Source of the DNA: an uncultured Bacteroides sp.
GTDB taxonomy: Bacteria > Bacteroidota > Bacteroidia > Bacteroidales > Bacteroidaceae
Reading direction: 5' to 3'
DNA: 10,016 nucleotides
Assembly (NCBI RefSeq): GCF_937912035.1
Contig: NZ_CALDPF010000053.1
Span: 1-10,016, forward strand
Shown here: positions 1 through 6,542 of the stretch, in pieces
Layout of the letters: every line of letters starts with the position of its first letter
How positions within the stretch are numbered: the first letter of the stretch is position 1
Position numbers and translations under genes: made by a program
The notes under the pieces: generated by a model
The model's input: only the letters and a program-made list of their open reading frames with translations
Databases searched by the model: none
What the model was told of the DNA's origin: nothing

Positions 1-281
1 ATTATTGTTCATTCTTATGTTTTTCTCCCTTTTGGAAACTCAGGAGGTATCATTCGTGTTCCGATTAATGTCCTTTTTTTGAATAGTCATTTGTGACCTG
101 TTTCCGGCATGGCAGTGCTGGGAATTATTGACAAAGGTATAACAAGTACACATTCGATTCCTAGTAATAACGGATTGAGATCACGAACATTCTGAAGTGG
201 CAGGAGGCCGACAGTATGCTTTTTGATTTCTACCCTTTAATAATGAATCCTACTGTACTACTGTAAAAAATAGGGTATTAA
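1..281. other. Left-edge non-coding stretch
   Basis: I see no convincing gene, RNA gene or repeat array here. The segment is AT-rich with frequent stops in the frames I read. A short motif TTTTGGAAAC occurs near 32-42 and again near 292-301 but is too short to mean much. It may be decayed DNA upstream of the possible pseudogene at 282-542. Confidence 0.4.
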
Positions 282-542
282 TATACATCTTTTTTGGAAA
301 CGATCTGGAAAGTATACTACGCAAGGGGCACGGTGGAATTCCGTAAGGACTGCGAGTGGAAGGGAGTGGTCTGCCAACTCGATATTTGTCCTTATTGCCA
401 TCGCACCCTAGCCTGAACACATTATCTAAACAGCTATATTTGCAAATTGGAATGTGACCGTAAGTATTATAAGGCAAAGCAGGGAGATAGGCTGGAGCTG
501 AGCAGCAACCCGATATCTCGCATGACCGAGATAAACAACTAA
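282..542 (+). pseudogene. Possible decayed gene end, two open segments in one frame
   Basis: The frame closed by the TAA at 540-542 is open back to a TAA at 279-281 except for one internal TGA at 414-416. The translation before the TGA (about 44 codons) is rich in charged residues and cysteine, ending in a CPYCHRTLA-like stretch. After it come about 41 codons rich in K, E, D and R. No start codon is evident and I do not recognise the family. It could be the 3' remnant of a gene that once preceded the lipoprotein operon, with TGA as a nonsense mutation, or a chance open frame. A perfect -7-like TATATTTG lies inside it at 435-442 and might serve the lipoprotein operon, but there is no TTTG at the -33 distance. 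Confidence 0.25.
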
Positions 543-607
543 AGTGAAAGGCAATGAATATTCTCATCCTAAATACTATTATAAACAACCTACAAAAGAA
601 TAATCGT

Positions 608-1921
608 ATGAATGACAAGAAAATGACAAAAAGTATGATTCTGAAAGGCGTGACAGCGGCAATTTGCATCACGGCAATACTACTTGCAGGCTGCTCCACT
701 GTCTATGAGGAAAAGATGGTATACAATAACATCGAAATTCCTTTCAAGAATGATTTCCCTACGGACACTGTGACTTACGACAAGCTGCGAGCAGAACATA
801 CCCGAATCCTCCTGAACCTGAGCGATCCTTCATCAAAAATCGTGAACAAGGCAGACTGCACTTTCCGTACAGACCAACTTGTTACCGTAACAGGGGCGGA
901 AGAGGACGACTTGCTCCGCATCACCAGCTGGTCGGCAAAGACTATTCATAAAGTGAGTCTGGAGATGTATATACCTGAGGCCGAGGAATATTTGCCTGTG
1001 GCTTACCTCGACTCTATTCCTGCGTTCTCCAGTTTCGAATTCAAGCCCTCGTTCGTGGGTAAGAGGAGCGTGTGTCGCACGATGGATGGGGGCTTCGTGA
1101 GTTTAGAATGTCCTCACCTTGACATGGAACGGATGAAGGTGCGCCTAGTGAGCGACGACGAACATCTCGAGAAGCTGTCAAAGATAGATGCTAAATGGAC
1201 ATGCAGTTTTTCTAACTACAGCTGGACACCTACCGCTGGAGATAACTGTCCCTACCGAGAACTGCGTCCCATCTACGCCCGCGAGTGGGTGGTGATTGTG
1301 ACTAACTACGCCTATATGATGACTACACTCGAATATAATTATGTGATGTCCCACTTCAGAGAGGTGATGGGCGGCGATCTGTGCGATAACGACAGAAATC
1401 TGTTCAATGCTGAAAAATACCAGACGGAGAAGGAACGCTTCAAATCAGAAAAGACATTCCGCTTGGGACAGAGCAGTCCAGCCTATGGCGGACTGGGAGG
1501 TGGATACATTTGGGCAGTGACAGACTGGAATTTCTACGGGCACTACGCCTCGTTCAGCGGCTGGGAATCCATTGCACACGAGTTTATGCACTGCATGGGC
1601 TACTCTCACAACAGTAACATGACTTATGCTGCCAATAACGGTGAAGGGGTGAACGTGGGCTGGACAGAGTTTATCTGGCAACTGCACCTGTGGCTGAGCT
1701 ACAAGGGTGACCTGCCCTATCCCAACCGCAATCTGTTGGGTTTCCATAAGCCAGAGAATGCCTCGTATAGGGACTGTGATATCAGTGCTATCTTTCAGGA
1801 CGATACAGTGCTGAAGCAGAATATTGAGAGATTCTGCAGGCAGAGCCGGCTAGTGAAATACTTCACCGAGCACCCGATAGATACAGTCACTATACCTAAA
1901 GAGAAGGAGGAAATGAGATGA
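608..1921 (+). CDS. Lipoprotein with HExxHxxGxxH zinc-protease motif
   Basis: Predicted secreted lipoprotein and putative zinc metallopeptidase, about 437 residues from the ATG at 608. In-frame ATGs at 554, 623 and 635 are alternatives. I prefer 608 because the lipobox (ILLAGC, Cys29) then ends a normal type II signal peptide; from 635 the leader would be only 19 residues. The zinc motif is HEFMHCMGYSH, with His324, Glu325, His328 and His334 matching the HExxHxxGxxH pattern of metzincins and similar zincins. A clear Met-turn at the expected distance is missing: the only methionine shortly downstream is four residues after the third His. I therefore call it zincin-like, not a proven metzincin. 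The following lipoprotein gene overlaps by ATGA, so the two are probably translationally coupled and surface or periplasm partners. Substrate unknown. Confidence 0.8.
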   Translation: MNDKKMTKSMILKGVTAAICITAILLAGCSTVYEEKMVYNNIEIPFKNDFPTDTVTYDKLRAEHTRILLNLSDPSSKIVNKADCTFRTDQLVTVTGAEEDDLLRITSWSAKTIHKVSLEMYIPEAEEYLPVAYLDSIPAFSSFEFKPSFVGKRSVCRTMDGGFVSLECPHLDMERMKVRLVSDDEHLEKLSKIDAKWTCSFSNYSWTPTAGDNCPYRELRPIYAREWVVIVTNYAYMMTTLEYNYVMSHFREVMGGDLCDNDRNLFNAEKYQTEKERFKSEKTFRLGQSSPAYGGLGGGYIWAVTDWNFYGHYASFSGWESIAHEFMHCMGYSHNSNMTYAANNGEGVNVGWTEFIWQLHLWLSYKGDLPYPNRNLLGFHKPENASYRDCDISAIFQDDTVLKQNIERFCRQSRLVKYFTEHPIDTVTIPKEKEEMR

Positions 1922-2973
1922 GAAGCCGAATGATGATAGGCGTAGGGGTTGCGTTAGCGTTGACGGCCTGCGAGCAGACTGAGGTAAGGGAAATCACAGA
2001 AGACCGTTACCTGCCACAGCCAATGGATACAGTGAAGATAACGGACAATTATTATCTAGACGGCTATATATCACGTGGGGCAGAGGATATAGGTGAGGGA
2101 CGCACGTTGCAGGCAGTGAACCTCTTCCTTGATGGGGACGAGCTATACGTGGCAAACTTTGCCGAGAGATGCGTGGACGTTTTTGACGTAAAGCGCTTGA
2201 CTTATAAACGGAGCATCTCCAACGGAGAGCGCACTTTTGTCCGTGATATTTATGTGGAGGATGGGCACCTGTTTGTAGCTGCTGGTGACAGTCGGGAGGT
2301 GCAGGTGTTCGATAAACATTCTGGGACGTACTTAACTCGTCTGGGTACAGGCATATGGCCGGTAAGTAACGTGTCGTGGGCGGGCTGTGTGGCTGCCACG
2401 AAGAACTTCGTCTTCGTACGTGACTCGAAGGAGACTAACGTACGGGTGTTCGACCGTAAGGCGGTTCTGTTGACGGCAGTGAACAACAACACCGTGTTTG
2501 CCAAGCTAGGTACTGGCAGCGACTTTATTGGTAGCAGTACAGAACCGCATGGTGAATCCTATGACATGGAGGTCATCGGTGACTCACTGTATGCCTTCAT
2601 TCCTCGCTCGGGAACAATCTACGCATGGAATATACATGAGATAGCAGACAAGAAGAATGATACGCCTACTTCTGTAACCTGGTCAAGCGGCGTAAAGATC
2701 TGTTCGGTAGCGAAAGGAAGGAACGACAGCTTATTGTTTGTAGCAATGGTAAAGGACGGGAAAACACAACTTGCGGAAATAGCCTTATCGGACTTTCAGA
2801 GCCGGAATTTTGACCGCCCTCTCCGGCTGTTCGTTTCGGACAGCCGGGTGAGGCTCTCCCCACAGCCTATAGTTACTTACCTAGAAGAGAGAATAATACT
2901 GCCCAACGGAGATAAGCTGGAATGCTGGGAAATACGGAATAATCCTTCGTTTGTGATATTGCCGACGAGGTGA
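1918..2973 (+). CDS. BF3164/TolB-like beta-propeller lipoprotein
   Basis: Predicted lipoprotein of 351 residues. A short basic N-terminus and hydrophobic core end in the lipobox LTAC with Cys18 as the lipidated residue; starts at Met5 or Met6 would give an implausibly short leader, so 1918 is kept. The mature part shows repeated blade-like units of the pattern 'LyVA...VdVFD', at about residues 66-95, 112-142 and 155-182, and a weaker one near GDSLYAFIPRSGTIYAWNI. This is typical of six-bladed TolB/NHL-like propellers, including the BF3164 lipoproteins of Bacteroidales. Such proteins bind ligands or partners rather than catalyse known reactions. The start codon overlaps the stop of the zinc-protease lipoprotein gene (ATGA), so this is one operon. 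Length is in the normal range and no lesions are seen. Function beyond the fold is inference. Confidence 0.8.
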   Translation: MRSRMMIGVGVALALTACEQTEVREITEDRYLPQPMDTVKITDNYYLDGYISRGAEDIGEGRTLQAVNLFLDGDELYVANFAERCVDVFDVKRLTYKRSISNGERTFVRDIYVEDGHLFVAAGDSREVQVFDKHSGTYLTRLGTGIWPVSNVSWAGCVAATKNFVFVRDSKETNVRVFDRKAVLLTAVNNNTVFAKLGTGSDFIGSSTEPHGESYDMEVIGDSLYAFIPRSGTIYAWNIHEIADKKNDTPTSVTWSSGVKICSVAKGRNDSLLFVAMVKDGKTQLAEIALSDFQSRNFDRPLRLFVSDSRVRLSPQPIVTYLEERIILPNGDKLECWEIRNNPSFVILPTR

Positions 2974-3042
2974 TATATACAATGAGTTATTTTTTATCTA
3001 AATTACTTCAAATATCAAAATGAAAGGTCAACTATTTAAGTA

Positions 3043-3050
3043 TAACTTTG
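3043..3050 (+). promoter_or_regulatory. -7-like element TAACTTTG
   Basis: TAACTTTG matches the Bacteroides -7 consensus TAnnTTTG exactly. No TTTG is seen at the usual 19-21 base distance upstream and no intact gene follows in this direction, so it may be chance or a relic. Confidence 0.2.
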
Positions 3051-3104
3051 CCTTTTGTGGAATAGGCTTAATTAGAGAAATCCAGTAAATACCATAAAAT
3101 TAGA

Positions 3105-3140
3105 CAACTAATTTATAGCCAGATTATTGCGAATTAGTTG
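3105..3140. repeat. 9-bp inverted repeat, terminator-like dyad
   Basis: CAACTAATT at 3105-3113 and AATTAGTTG at 3132-3140 are perfect complements separated by 18 bases. A short T-run (GGCCTTTTGG) follows about 4 bases on. It lies about 130 bases after the propeller gene and 25 bases before the group II intron start. It could be a weak transcription terminator of the operon or a protein-binding site. Confidence 0.4.
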
Positions 3141-3165
3141 GCCTTTTGGTATCTTTAGGTATTCC

Positions 3166-4405
3166 GTGTGACAAGAAGTCGTACAAGTAATTGTTCAGCA
3201 CTGTGCCTGAACCTATTGTTCCGTCAATAGTAGTCTAAAGAGGCGTACTTTACCAGTAATGGTTTAGTGCGAAGTCCTCTTGACAATGCAGTCCTTTACA
3301 AAAATATCCAATGTATAGGTTGTTAGGCTGACTGATATGAGTAACATATGTGAATCGCTATACCATCGTAATAAAGAAATAGCTTACGGATATTTATAAG
3401 CTATAACCAAAAGGTGGGTAGTCAGGATAGTCTTTTTGGAATGTAAGGCTACACGGACATCATACTGGCGGTGGAGGGGCGGGCTCTAAGTCGGGCGTCA
3501 GTTACTTGTACGGAACTTGGTAAACCCGTATTTCTCCTGTCTATGTCAGGCAGGTAAGCCAATTGCAAGAAAAGCCGAATGTGGTGCGGGTAAAGGATTG
3601 CGGAGAAAGTGAATGATTCTGTGTAATGCGGAGGATAGAGGTTTAAACATCACCCCATGCGAAATCAGGCAGACTTCCGCAGGGTAATTCTTTGTGAAAC
3701 GATTGTAGAACTTTAATAAAATGAAGAAACTGCAAATGAGCAAGGCAAAAGCCGAGTGTGCATCTTTAACCGTACGAAACACGACATGAAAAGATATCGA
3801 TTCTTCCAAATATGAGCGTAAGGTGAGAAAACTGCAGGTCCGAATAGCAAAGGCCCACAAAGAAAAGAGGTACAACAAGGTAAAGGCCTTACGGTACCTA
3901 CTTGCCACTTCCTACGAAGCCAAGGCATTGGCGATAAGGAAAGTAACTTCCAATAAAGGTAAACGTACGGCAGGGGTTGACCATATGAAGTGGGACACTG
4001 ATGCCAAGAAAATAGAAGCTATATGTTTATTGAAAAGGAGAGGATATAAGGCCTTCCCGCTGAGGAAGGTCAACATAGCCAAAGCAAATGGCAAGACAAG
4101 ATCTTTGGGAATACCAACCATGAAGGACAGAGCCGTGCAGGATATATCTTATGGCTTTAGAACTTATAACTGAAAGTGAAGCGGATGCGAACTCATATGG
4201 GTTCAGAAAGTTTAGAAGTACTGCAGATGCAATAGACGCACTTCATAGATGGTTGAGTAGAGACTGTTTACCACAATGGATACTGGAAGGTGACATTAAG
4301 GGTTGTTTTGATCATATTAATCATGAATGGCTTCTCAACAATGTGTAGATTGACAGGCTGGTATTAAGGAGATGGCTGAAAAGCGGAGTAGTATTTAATT
4401 TCCAA
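3166..4405 (+). mobile_element. Group II intron, 3'-truncated
   Basis: The element begins with GTGTGACAAGAAG, the conserved 5' end (GUGYG) of bacterial group II introns. About 555 bases follow before the intron-encoded protein, the usual size of ribozyme domains I-III, with motifs such as ACTGTGCCTGAACC and GGAACTTGGTAAACCCG resembling domain I. The protein ORF sits where domain IV is expected. Homology to the reverse transcriptase stops near 4405, and I find no domain V hairpin (GAGC...GAAA...) or domain VI in the following sequence. The copy therefore lacks the catalytic 3' end and cannot splice by itself. The left boundary is well supported by the sequence; the right one is an estimate from where protein similarity ends. 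Confidence 0.8.
3721..4405 (+). pseudogene. Group II intron reverse transcriptase/maturase, disrupted
   Basis: N-terminal part of an intron-encoded protein. Reading from ATG 3721, codon 23 (3787-3789) is TGA where related proteins have tryptophan (TTWKDID). The frame then continues through KLQVRIAKAHKE and NKGKRTAGVD to the RT1 block PLRKVNIAKANGK...GIPTMKDRAVQ. At about 4145-4149, two bases are missing relative to the expected DIYLMALE, shifting the frame. The second frame gives RT2 (NSYGFRKFRSTADAI) and RT3 (WILEGDIKGCFDHINHEW), then an in-frame TAG at 4346-4348. Similarity goes on for some 19 codons (RWLKSGVVFNFQ) and stops. The YxDD catalytic block, maturase domain X and any endonuclease domain are absent. 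Three lesions plus truncation make it certainly inactive. A GTG at 3823 could restart translation but only of a fragment. Confidence 0.85.
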
Positions 4406-4830
4406 GTATCAATAGATACGCTACACTTTTTCTTTTCGTTGGCAAATCTTAATCCGTATCTTCGTAGCATGAAAGAAGATATACGGATGCGCCAAAAATG
4501 GCTTGAGCTATACGTCGAAACGGGTTCTGTGACAAAAACTGCCTTTCGGTGCGGGATTACCCGTTCCACGTTATACCGTTGGATAAATTGCGAGAAAGAA
4601 CAAGGCAAGTCGGAATTGTCCGATAAGTCTAAACGTCCATCAAGACTTGCCAATATGAAGATAACACCTGAAATTGAAACCATTATCCTTAATCTGCGTG
4701 AGACGAGAAGATGGGGAACGCAACGGATTGCCAACTATCTGCTTAGGAAGAGAATAAAGCTCTCAGGCATGACGGTGTGGCGTGTGTTGAAAAGCATCAG
4801 GTCAAAGCTGTTGTGAAACGTTGCGAGAAA
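4406..4830 (+). mobile_element. Insertion-sequence remnant (IS481-like transposase fragment)
   Basis: This block directly abuts the cut-off reverse transcriptase and carries only the HTH part of a transposase. The junction near 4405 is where intron homology ends, and similarity is lost again near 4830. I cannot identify terminal inverted repeats or a target duplication. Both boundaries are estimates. Confidence 0.5.
4469..4830 (+). pseudogene. Truncated, frameshifted HTH transposase
   Basis: From ATG 4469 the protein shows a helix-turn-helix (about residues 15-42, GSVTKTAFRCGITRSTLYRW) and a basic linker with LSDKSKRP. Next is a second winged-helix-like part (EIETIILNLRE...WGTQRIANYLL) ending in MTVWRVLK. 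This order is the N-terminus of IS481-type DDE transposases. The open frame stops at 4814-4816. Just before, an A-run at 4790-4793 seems one base short: restoring it gives VLKKHQVKAVVKRCEK, the expected continuation, so a one-base deletion caused the frameshift. The whole DDE catalytic core is missing even in the restored frame. Non-functional as a transposase; a short DNA-binding protein could still be made. Confidence 0.7.
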
Positions 4831-4888
4831 TTTATTTCTTCTTCCAGCCGATTTTTTCCATCGGCAACATCCGGATAACCATATACCC

Positions 4889-4907
4889 CCGCCGTTGTTC
4901 ATGGCGG
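4889..4907 (+). repeat. Short GC hairpin
   Basis: CCGCC at 4889-4893 pairs with GGCGG at 4903-4907 around a 9-base loop, at the head of the GC-rich island and upstream of the larger stem-loop. Confidence 0.35.
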
Positions 4908-4926
4908 CAGGAAAAACATGCCTGAC

Positions 4927-4964
4927 GGCGATACGTGACGCGCGACTCGTGCCCGCGTGTCGCC
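4927..4964 (+). promoter_or_regulatory. Strong RNA stem-loop in leader of signal-peptide ORF
   Basis: GGCGATACGTG (4927-4937) can pair over its full 11 bases with CGCGTGTCGCC (4954-4964), two of the pairs being G-U wobbles on the plus-strand RNA. The loop is 16 bases and GC-rich. The use of G-U pairs favours an RNA structure on this strand over a DNA dyad. It lies 10-40 bases before the possible starts at 4975 and 5005, so it could be a leader or translation-control element of the former gene. No T-run follows, so it is not a simple terminator. Confidence 0.45.
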
Positions 4965-4974
4965 ATCGGTCGTT

Positions 4975-5112
4975 ATGTCTAACCCCGAAAAGTCAAACAA
5001 TATTATGGATCAACTCAAACGAATCGCGTTCACATTGCTGCTTGCCCTGGCGGTATTCCCGCTGTCCGCACAACAAGACAAGGTGGTAGACAGTGAAGCC
5101 TACCTTTTGTAA
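4975..5112 (+). pseudogene. Truncated secreted protein, signal peptide only
   Basis: From ATG 4975 (or the in-frame ATG 5005) the product has a basic start MDQLKR, a long hydrophobic core (IAFTLLLALAVFPLSA) and a likely type I cleavage before QQDKVV. It then ends at TAA 5110-5112 after only some 13 mature residues. A signal peptide on almost no mature protein suggests a gene cut off near 5100, where base composition also changes from GC-rich to AT-rich. I cannot name the family: the leader looks like that of an exported Bacteroidales protein. The alternative is a genuine short exported peptide of 35-45 residues. Confidence 0.45.
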
Positions 5113-5116
5113 CTCG

Positions 5117-5124
5117 TAACTTTG
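5117..5124 (+). promoter_or_regulatory. -7-like element before the HTH gene
   Basis: TAACTTTG fits the Bacteroides -7 consensus TAnnTTTG. It is 61 bases before the HTH gene start at 5186. No TTTG stands at the -33 distance, so it is only half of a consensus promoter. Confidence 0.35.
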
Positions 5125-5134
5125 CCGCATCACT

Positions 5135-5168
5135 TTTTCGTAACATTAAATATTTCACTTTACGAAAA
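5135..5168. promoter_or_regulatory. 9-bp inverted repeat, candidate operator
   Basis: TTTTCGTAA (5135-5143) and TTACGAAAA (5160-5168) form a perfect inverted repeat with a 16-base AT-rich spacer. It lies between the -7-like TAACTTTG and the start of the HTH gene. The position fits an operator, perhaps for autoregulation by that HTH protein. A relic of an insertion-sequence end is an alternative. Confidence 0.45.
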
Positions 5169-5185
5169 CTATATTTATGTAGAAA

Positions 5186-5560
5186 ATGGATGCAAAAAAG
5201 ATTACAGAAGACTATCAAGACTGGCATAACATTGCCGAACTTCGACTTCTTGGCTTGAGCCGTTCTCAAATAGCAAAGAAGCTGCAACTTCCTCCTGGCA
5301 GAGTCATGCGGCTTTCCCGATTAAATGTTGATGAGCTTCTTCAACATGGCAATCGTCCGCGCCCTTCTTATTCCTGCCGTCTCGATCCTTATGAGGAGTC
5401 AGTTAAGCATTTGCTGATAACCTGTCCTTATTATTCTTCCACCCAGATTCATGAATATCTAAAGGAGAATAATCCCTCTTTTCCAAAAGTCTGTGAAAAG
5501 ACTGTTTTCAATTACGTAAAAAAAATACGTAAAAGATACGATATACCTGCAAGAGTATAA
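5186..5560 (+). CDS. Orphan IstA-type HTH protein
   Basis: A 124-residue DNA-binding protein. Residues 18-44 (ELRLLGLSRSQIAKKLQL and onwards) form a helix-turn-helix. After a short linker comes a second domain from about residue 65 (RLDPYEESVKHLL...STQIHEYLKE...KTVFNYVKKIRKRYDIPA) with the pattern of the second HTH domain in IS21-family IstA transposases. There the next part is a DDE core; here a TAA follows RYDIPARV directly, and the frames downstream show no IstA-like continuation, nor is there an istB. It is either a truncated IstA or a domesticated regulator. It is intact as an ORF, with a dyad in front and a hairpin behind, which slightly favours a kept gene. Confidence 0.65.
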   Translation: MDAKKITEDYQDWHNIAELRLLGLSRSQIAKKLQLPPGRVMRLSRLNVDELLQHGNRPRPSYSCRLDPYEESVKHLLITCPYYSSTQIHEYLKENNPSFPKVCEKTVFNYVKKIRKRYDIPARV

Positions 5561-5582
5561 TTTTTTGCAGCAACAATCTTTT

Positions 5583-5608
5583 GTTCAGAATTCAATAAGA
5601 ATCTGAAC
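5583..5608 (+). terminator. Hairpin after the HTH gene
   Basis: GTTCAGA (5583-5589) pairs with TCTGAAC (5602-5608); TTC/GAA extends the stem past a one-base bulge to leave an AATAA loop. It starts 22 bases after the HTH stop codon and 37 bases before the next gene. No T-run follows, so termination would be weak or the structure may be regulatory. Confidence 0.4.
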
Positions 5609-5644
5609 TGCATCCTTATTACCGAAATTTAAATAAAAGACATT

Positions 5645-6016
5645 ATGAAATCCGTTATTTCAGACAATAAGATTATTCCATTCCTGCCTTGTTATAAAAG
5701 GACATCACAGTTGCATGAAACCAAAGTCAGTGATCTGAAAACTGTATATGGATGTAATGGATATGCGGTTTATGATTATATAGAAAATGAGATATTCCGT
5801 ACAGGAAACCATTCATTGTATTGGTGTAAGAATATGCTTTGCAGAGTAGCGGACTATTGGGCACTCTCTCCGGAAGAAGTGGAGAAAATCGTGGAGTATT
5901 GTATTCAGGTTGACTTGTTCAATGCTGAGTTGTATACCAAGTATCATATTCTTACATCCGCAGAAATCAGGCAACAGTATAATAATGCCGGTTTCTTCAT
6001 GGCTGCCAATTCATAA
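5645..6016 (+). CDS. DUF4373/Lin1244-like protein, replisome-organiser type
   Basis: A 123-residue protein. The core (about residues 28-105) matches the DUF4373 / Lin1244-Lin1753 N-terminal pattern: a short lead, 'DLKTVYGCNGYAVYDYIENEIF', a segment with 'W', then 'LSPEEVEKIVEYCIQVDLFN' and a final 'ILTSAEIRQQY'. Proteins with this domain are found in phages, plasmids and integrated elements and are thought to act as DnaD-like replication initiators or organisers. This copy has only the domain, without the C-terminal tail common in longer versions, so it may be a minimal form or a regulator. It has its own AT-rich upstream region without a clear promoter and is followed after 19 bases by a small unknown gene, probably co-transcribed. 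The similarity is recognised from pattern, not from a search. Confidence 0.6.
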   Translation: MKSVISDNKIIPFLPCYKRTSQLHETKVSDLKTVYGCNGYAVYDYIENEIFRTGNHSLYWCKNMLCRVADYWALSPEEVEKIVEYCIQVDLFNAELYTKYHILTSAEIRQQYNNAGFFMAANS

Positions 6017-6035
6017 TCACTAATCCGAAAATACT

Positions 6036-6254
6036 ATGTTGATAAGATGTGAAATGTTAAAAAAACTGGCAAACGCTTTTATAGAGGTAGCCAAAGAGGA
6101 GAACCTGCCTGTAAATATCACAATGGGCAGGTCTTATACAGACTCCGGCGGTTCCAGACAAGTTGGTATTATTCTTGAATTTGACAGTTGGAACTCGAAA
6201 ATCATCAATGATAAATTAGCTGACACCATCAACAGAATCTTCGAACTTAAATAA
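6036..6254 (+). CDS. Small hypothetical protein
   Basis: A 72-residue protein from ATG 6036; an ATG at 6054 (Met7) is an alternative. It has an N-terminal helix-like part (MLKKLANAFIEVAKEE), a middle with glycine and serine (GRSYTDSGGSRQVG) flanked by beta-like stretches (PVNITM, IILEF), and a C-terminal helix (INDKLADTINRIFELK). There are no cysteine pairs, signal peptide or membrane segment. I do not recognise the family. It follows the DUF4373-like gene by 19 bases and is convergent with the minus-strand 92-residue ORF, whose stop is about 10 bases away. Confidence 0.5.
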   Translation: MLIRCEMLKKLANAFIEVAKEENLPVNITMGRSYTDSGGSRQVGIILEFDSWNSKIINDKLADTINRIFELK

Positions 6255-6263
6255 TATATTAAT

Positions 6264-6542
6264 TTAACCTTCAGCCAATTTTGTTATTAAGTCACTGTAC
6301 CATCTTACAACATCCATTACTTGATAAAGGCAAGACCTAAAGATAAAAGGAGACTGGGTTTCTTTTACATATTCTGAAATTTGTAAATTTAAATCAACCC
6401 TTTTATGTGAACCATCTTGCGTAATATCTATCAGTTTCTCTATGGTGTGAGATATTGCTTTAGGGATGATGGAGTCGTTCGGCTTATTGACAAAATTATT
6501 ATTCCTATAACCGCTTTTACCCACAATTAATCTTTCAAACAT
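6264..6542 (-). CDS. 92-residue unknown, overlapping the ATPase gene end
   Basis: The start ATG at 6542 lies inside the last codons of the AAA_14/DUF4143 gene, an overlap of 16 bases, so translation is probably coupled. The product is mostly helical-looking, with the stretch IDITQDGSHKRVDLNLQISEYV and a final FIFRSCLYQVMDVVRWYSDLI. This resembles the C-terminal end of larger proteins rather than a stand-alone domain. There is no signal peptide or known motif. Two readings are open: a true partner of the ATPase, or the 3' remnant of a gene whose 5' part was lost when the ATPase gene arrived, fused so that it starts inside it. I cannot name the family. Confidence 0.45.
   Translation of the reverse strand: MFERLIVGKSGYRNNNFVNKPNDSIIPKAISHTIEKLIDITQDGSHKRVDLNLQISEYVKETQSPFIFRSCLYQVMDVVRWYSDLITKLAEG

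Noticed and set aside
250..699. Minus-strand open frame of 149 codons
   Set aside because: It overlaps the start of the lipoprotein gene including its signal peptide, has phenylalanine- and cysteine-rich composition typical of antisense translation, and no recognisable domain.
1571..1625. Canonical metzincin with Met-turn
   Set aside because: The third histidine is followed by a methionine after only four residues and no other methionine lies in the usual range, so the class cannot be asserted.
1445..1747. Minus-strand frame inside the zinc-protease gene
   Set aside because: Antisense shadow of the conserved zinc-motif region; no independent coding signal.
3546..4121. Minus-strand frames opposite the intron
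   Set aside because: They are antisense to ribozyme domains and the reverse transcriptase, with no domain and no start context.
4439..4468. Upstream extension of the transposase frame before ATG 4469
   Set aside because: The extra residues have no family similarity and lie at the junction with the intron remnant; ATG 4469 begins the recognisable protein.
4895..5089. Plus-strand open frame across the GC-rich island
   Set aside because: Composition is that of an out-of-frame reading over a stem-loop; the signal-peptide frame overlapping it is far more protein-like.
5186..5560. Complete IS21 element
   Set aside because: No DDE core, no istB and no terminal repeats follow the HTH domains.
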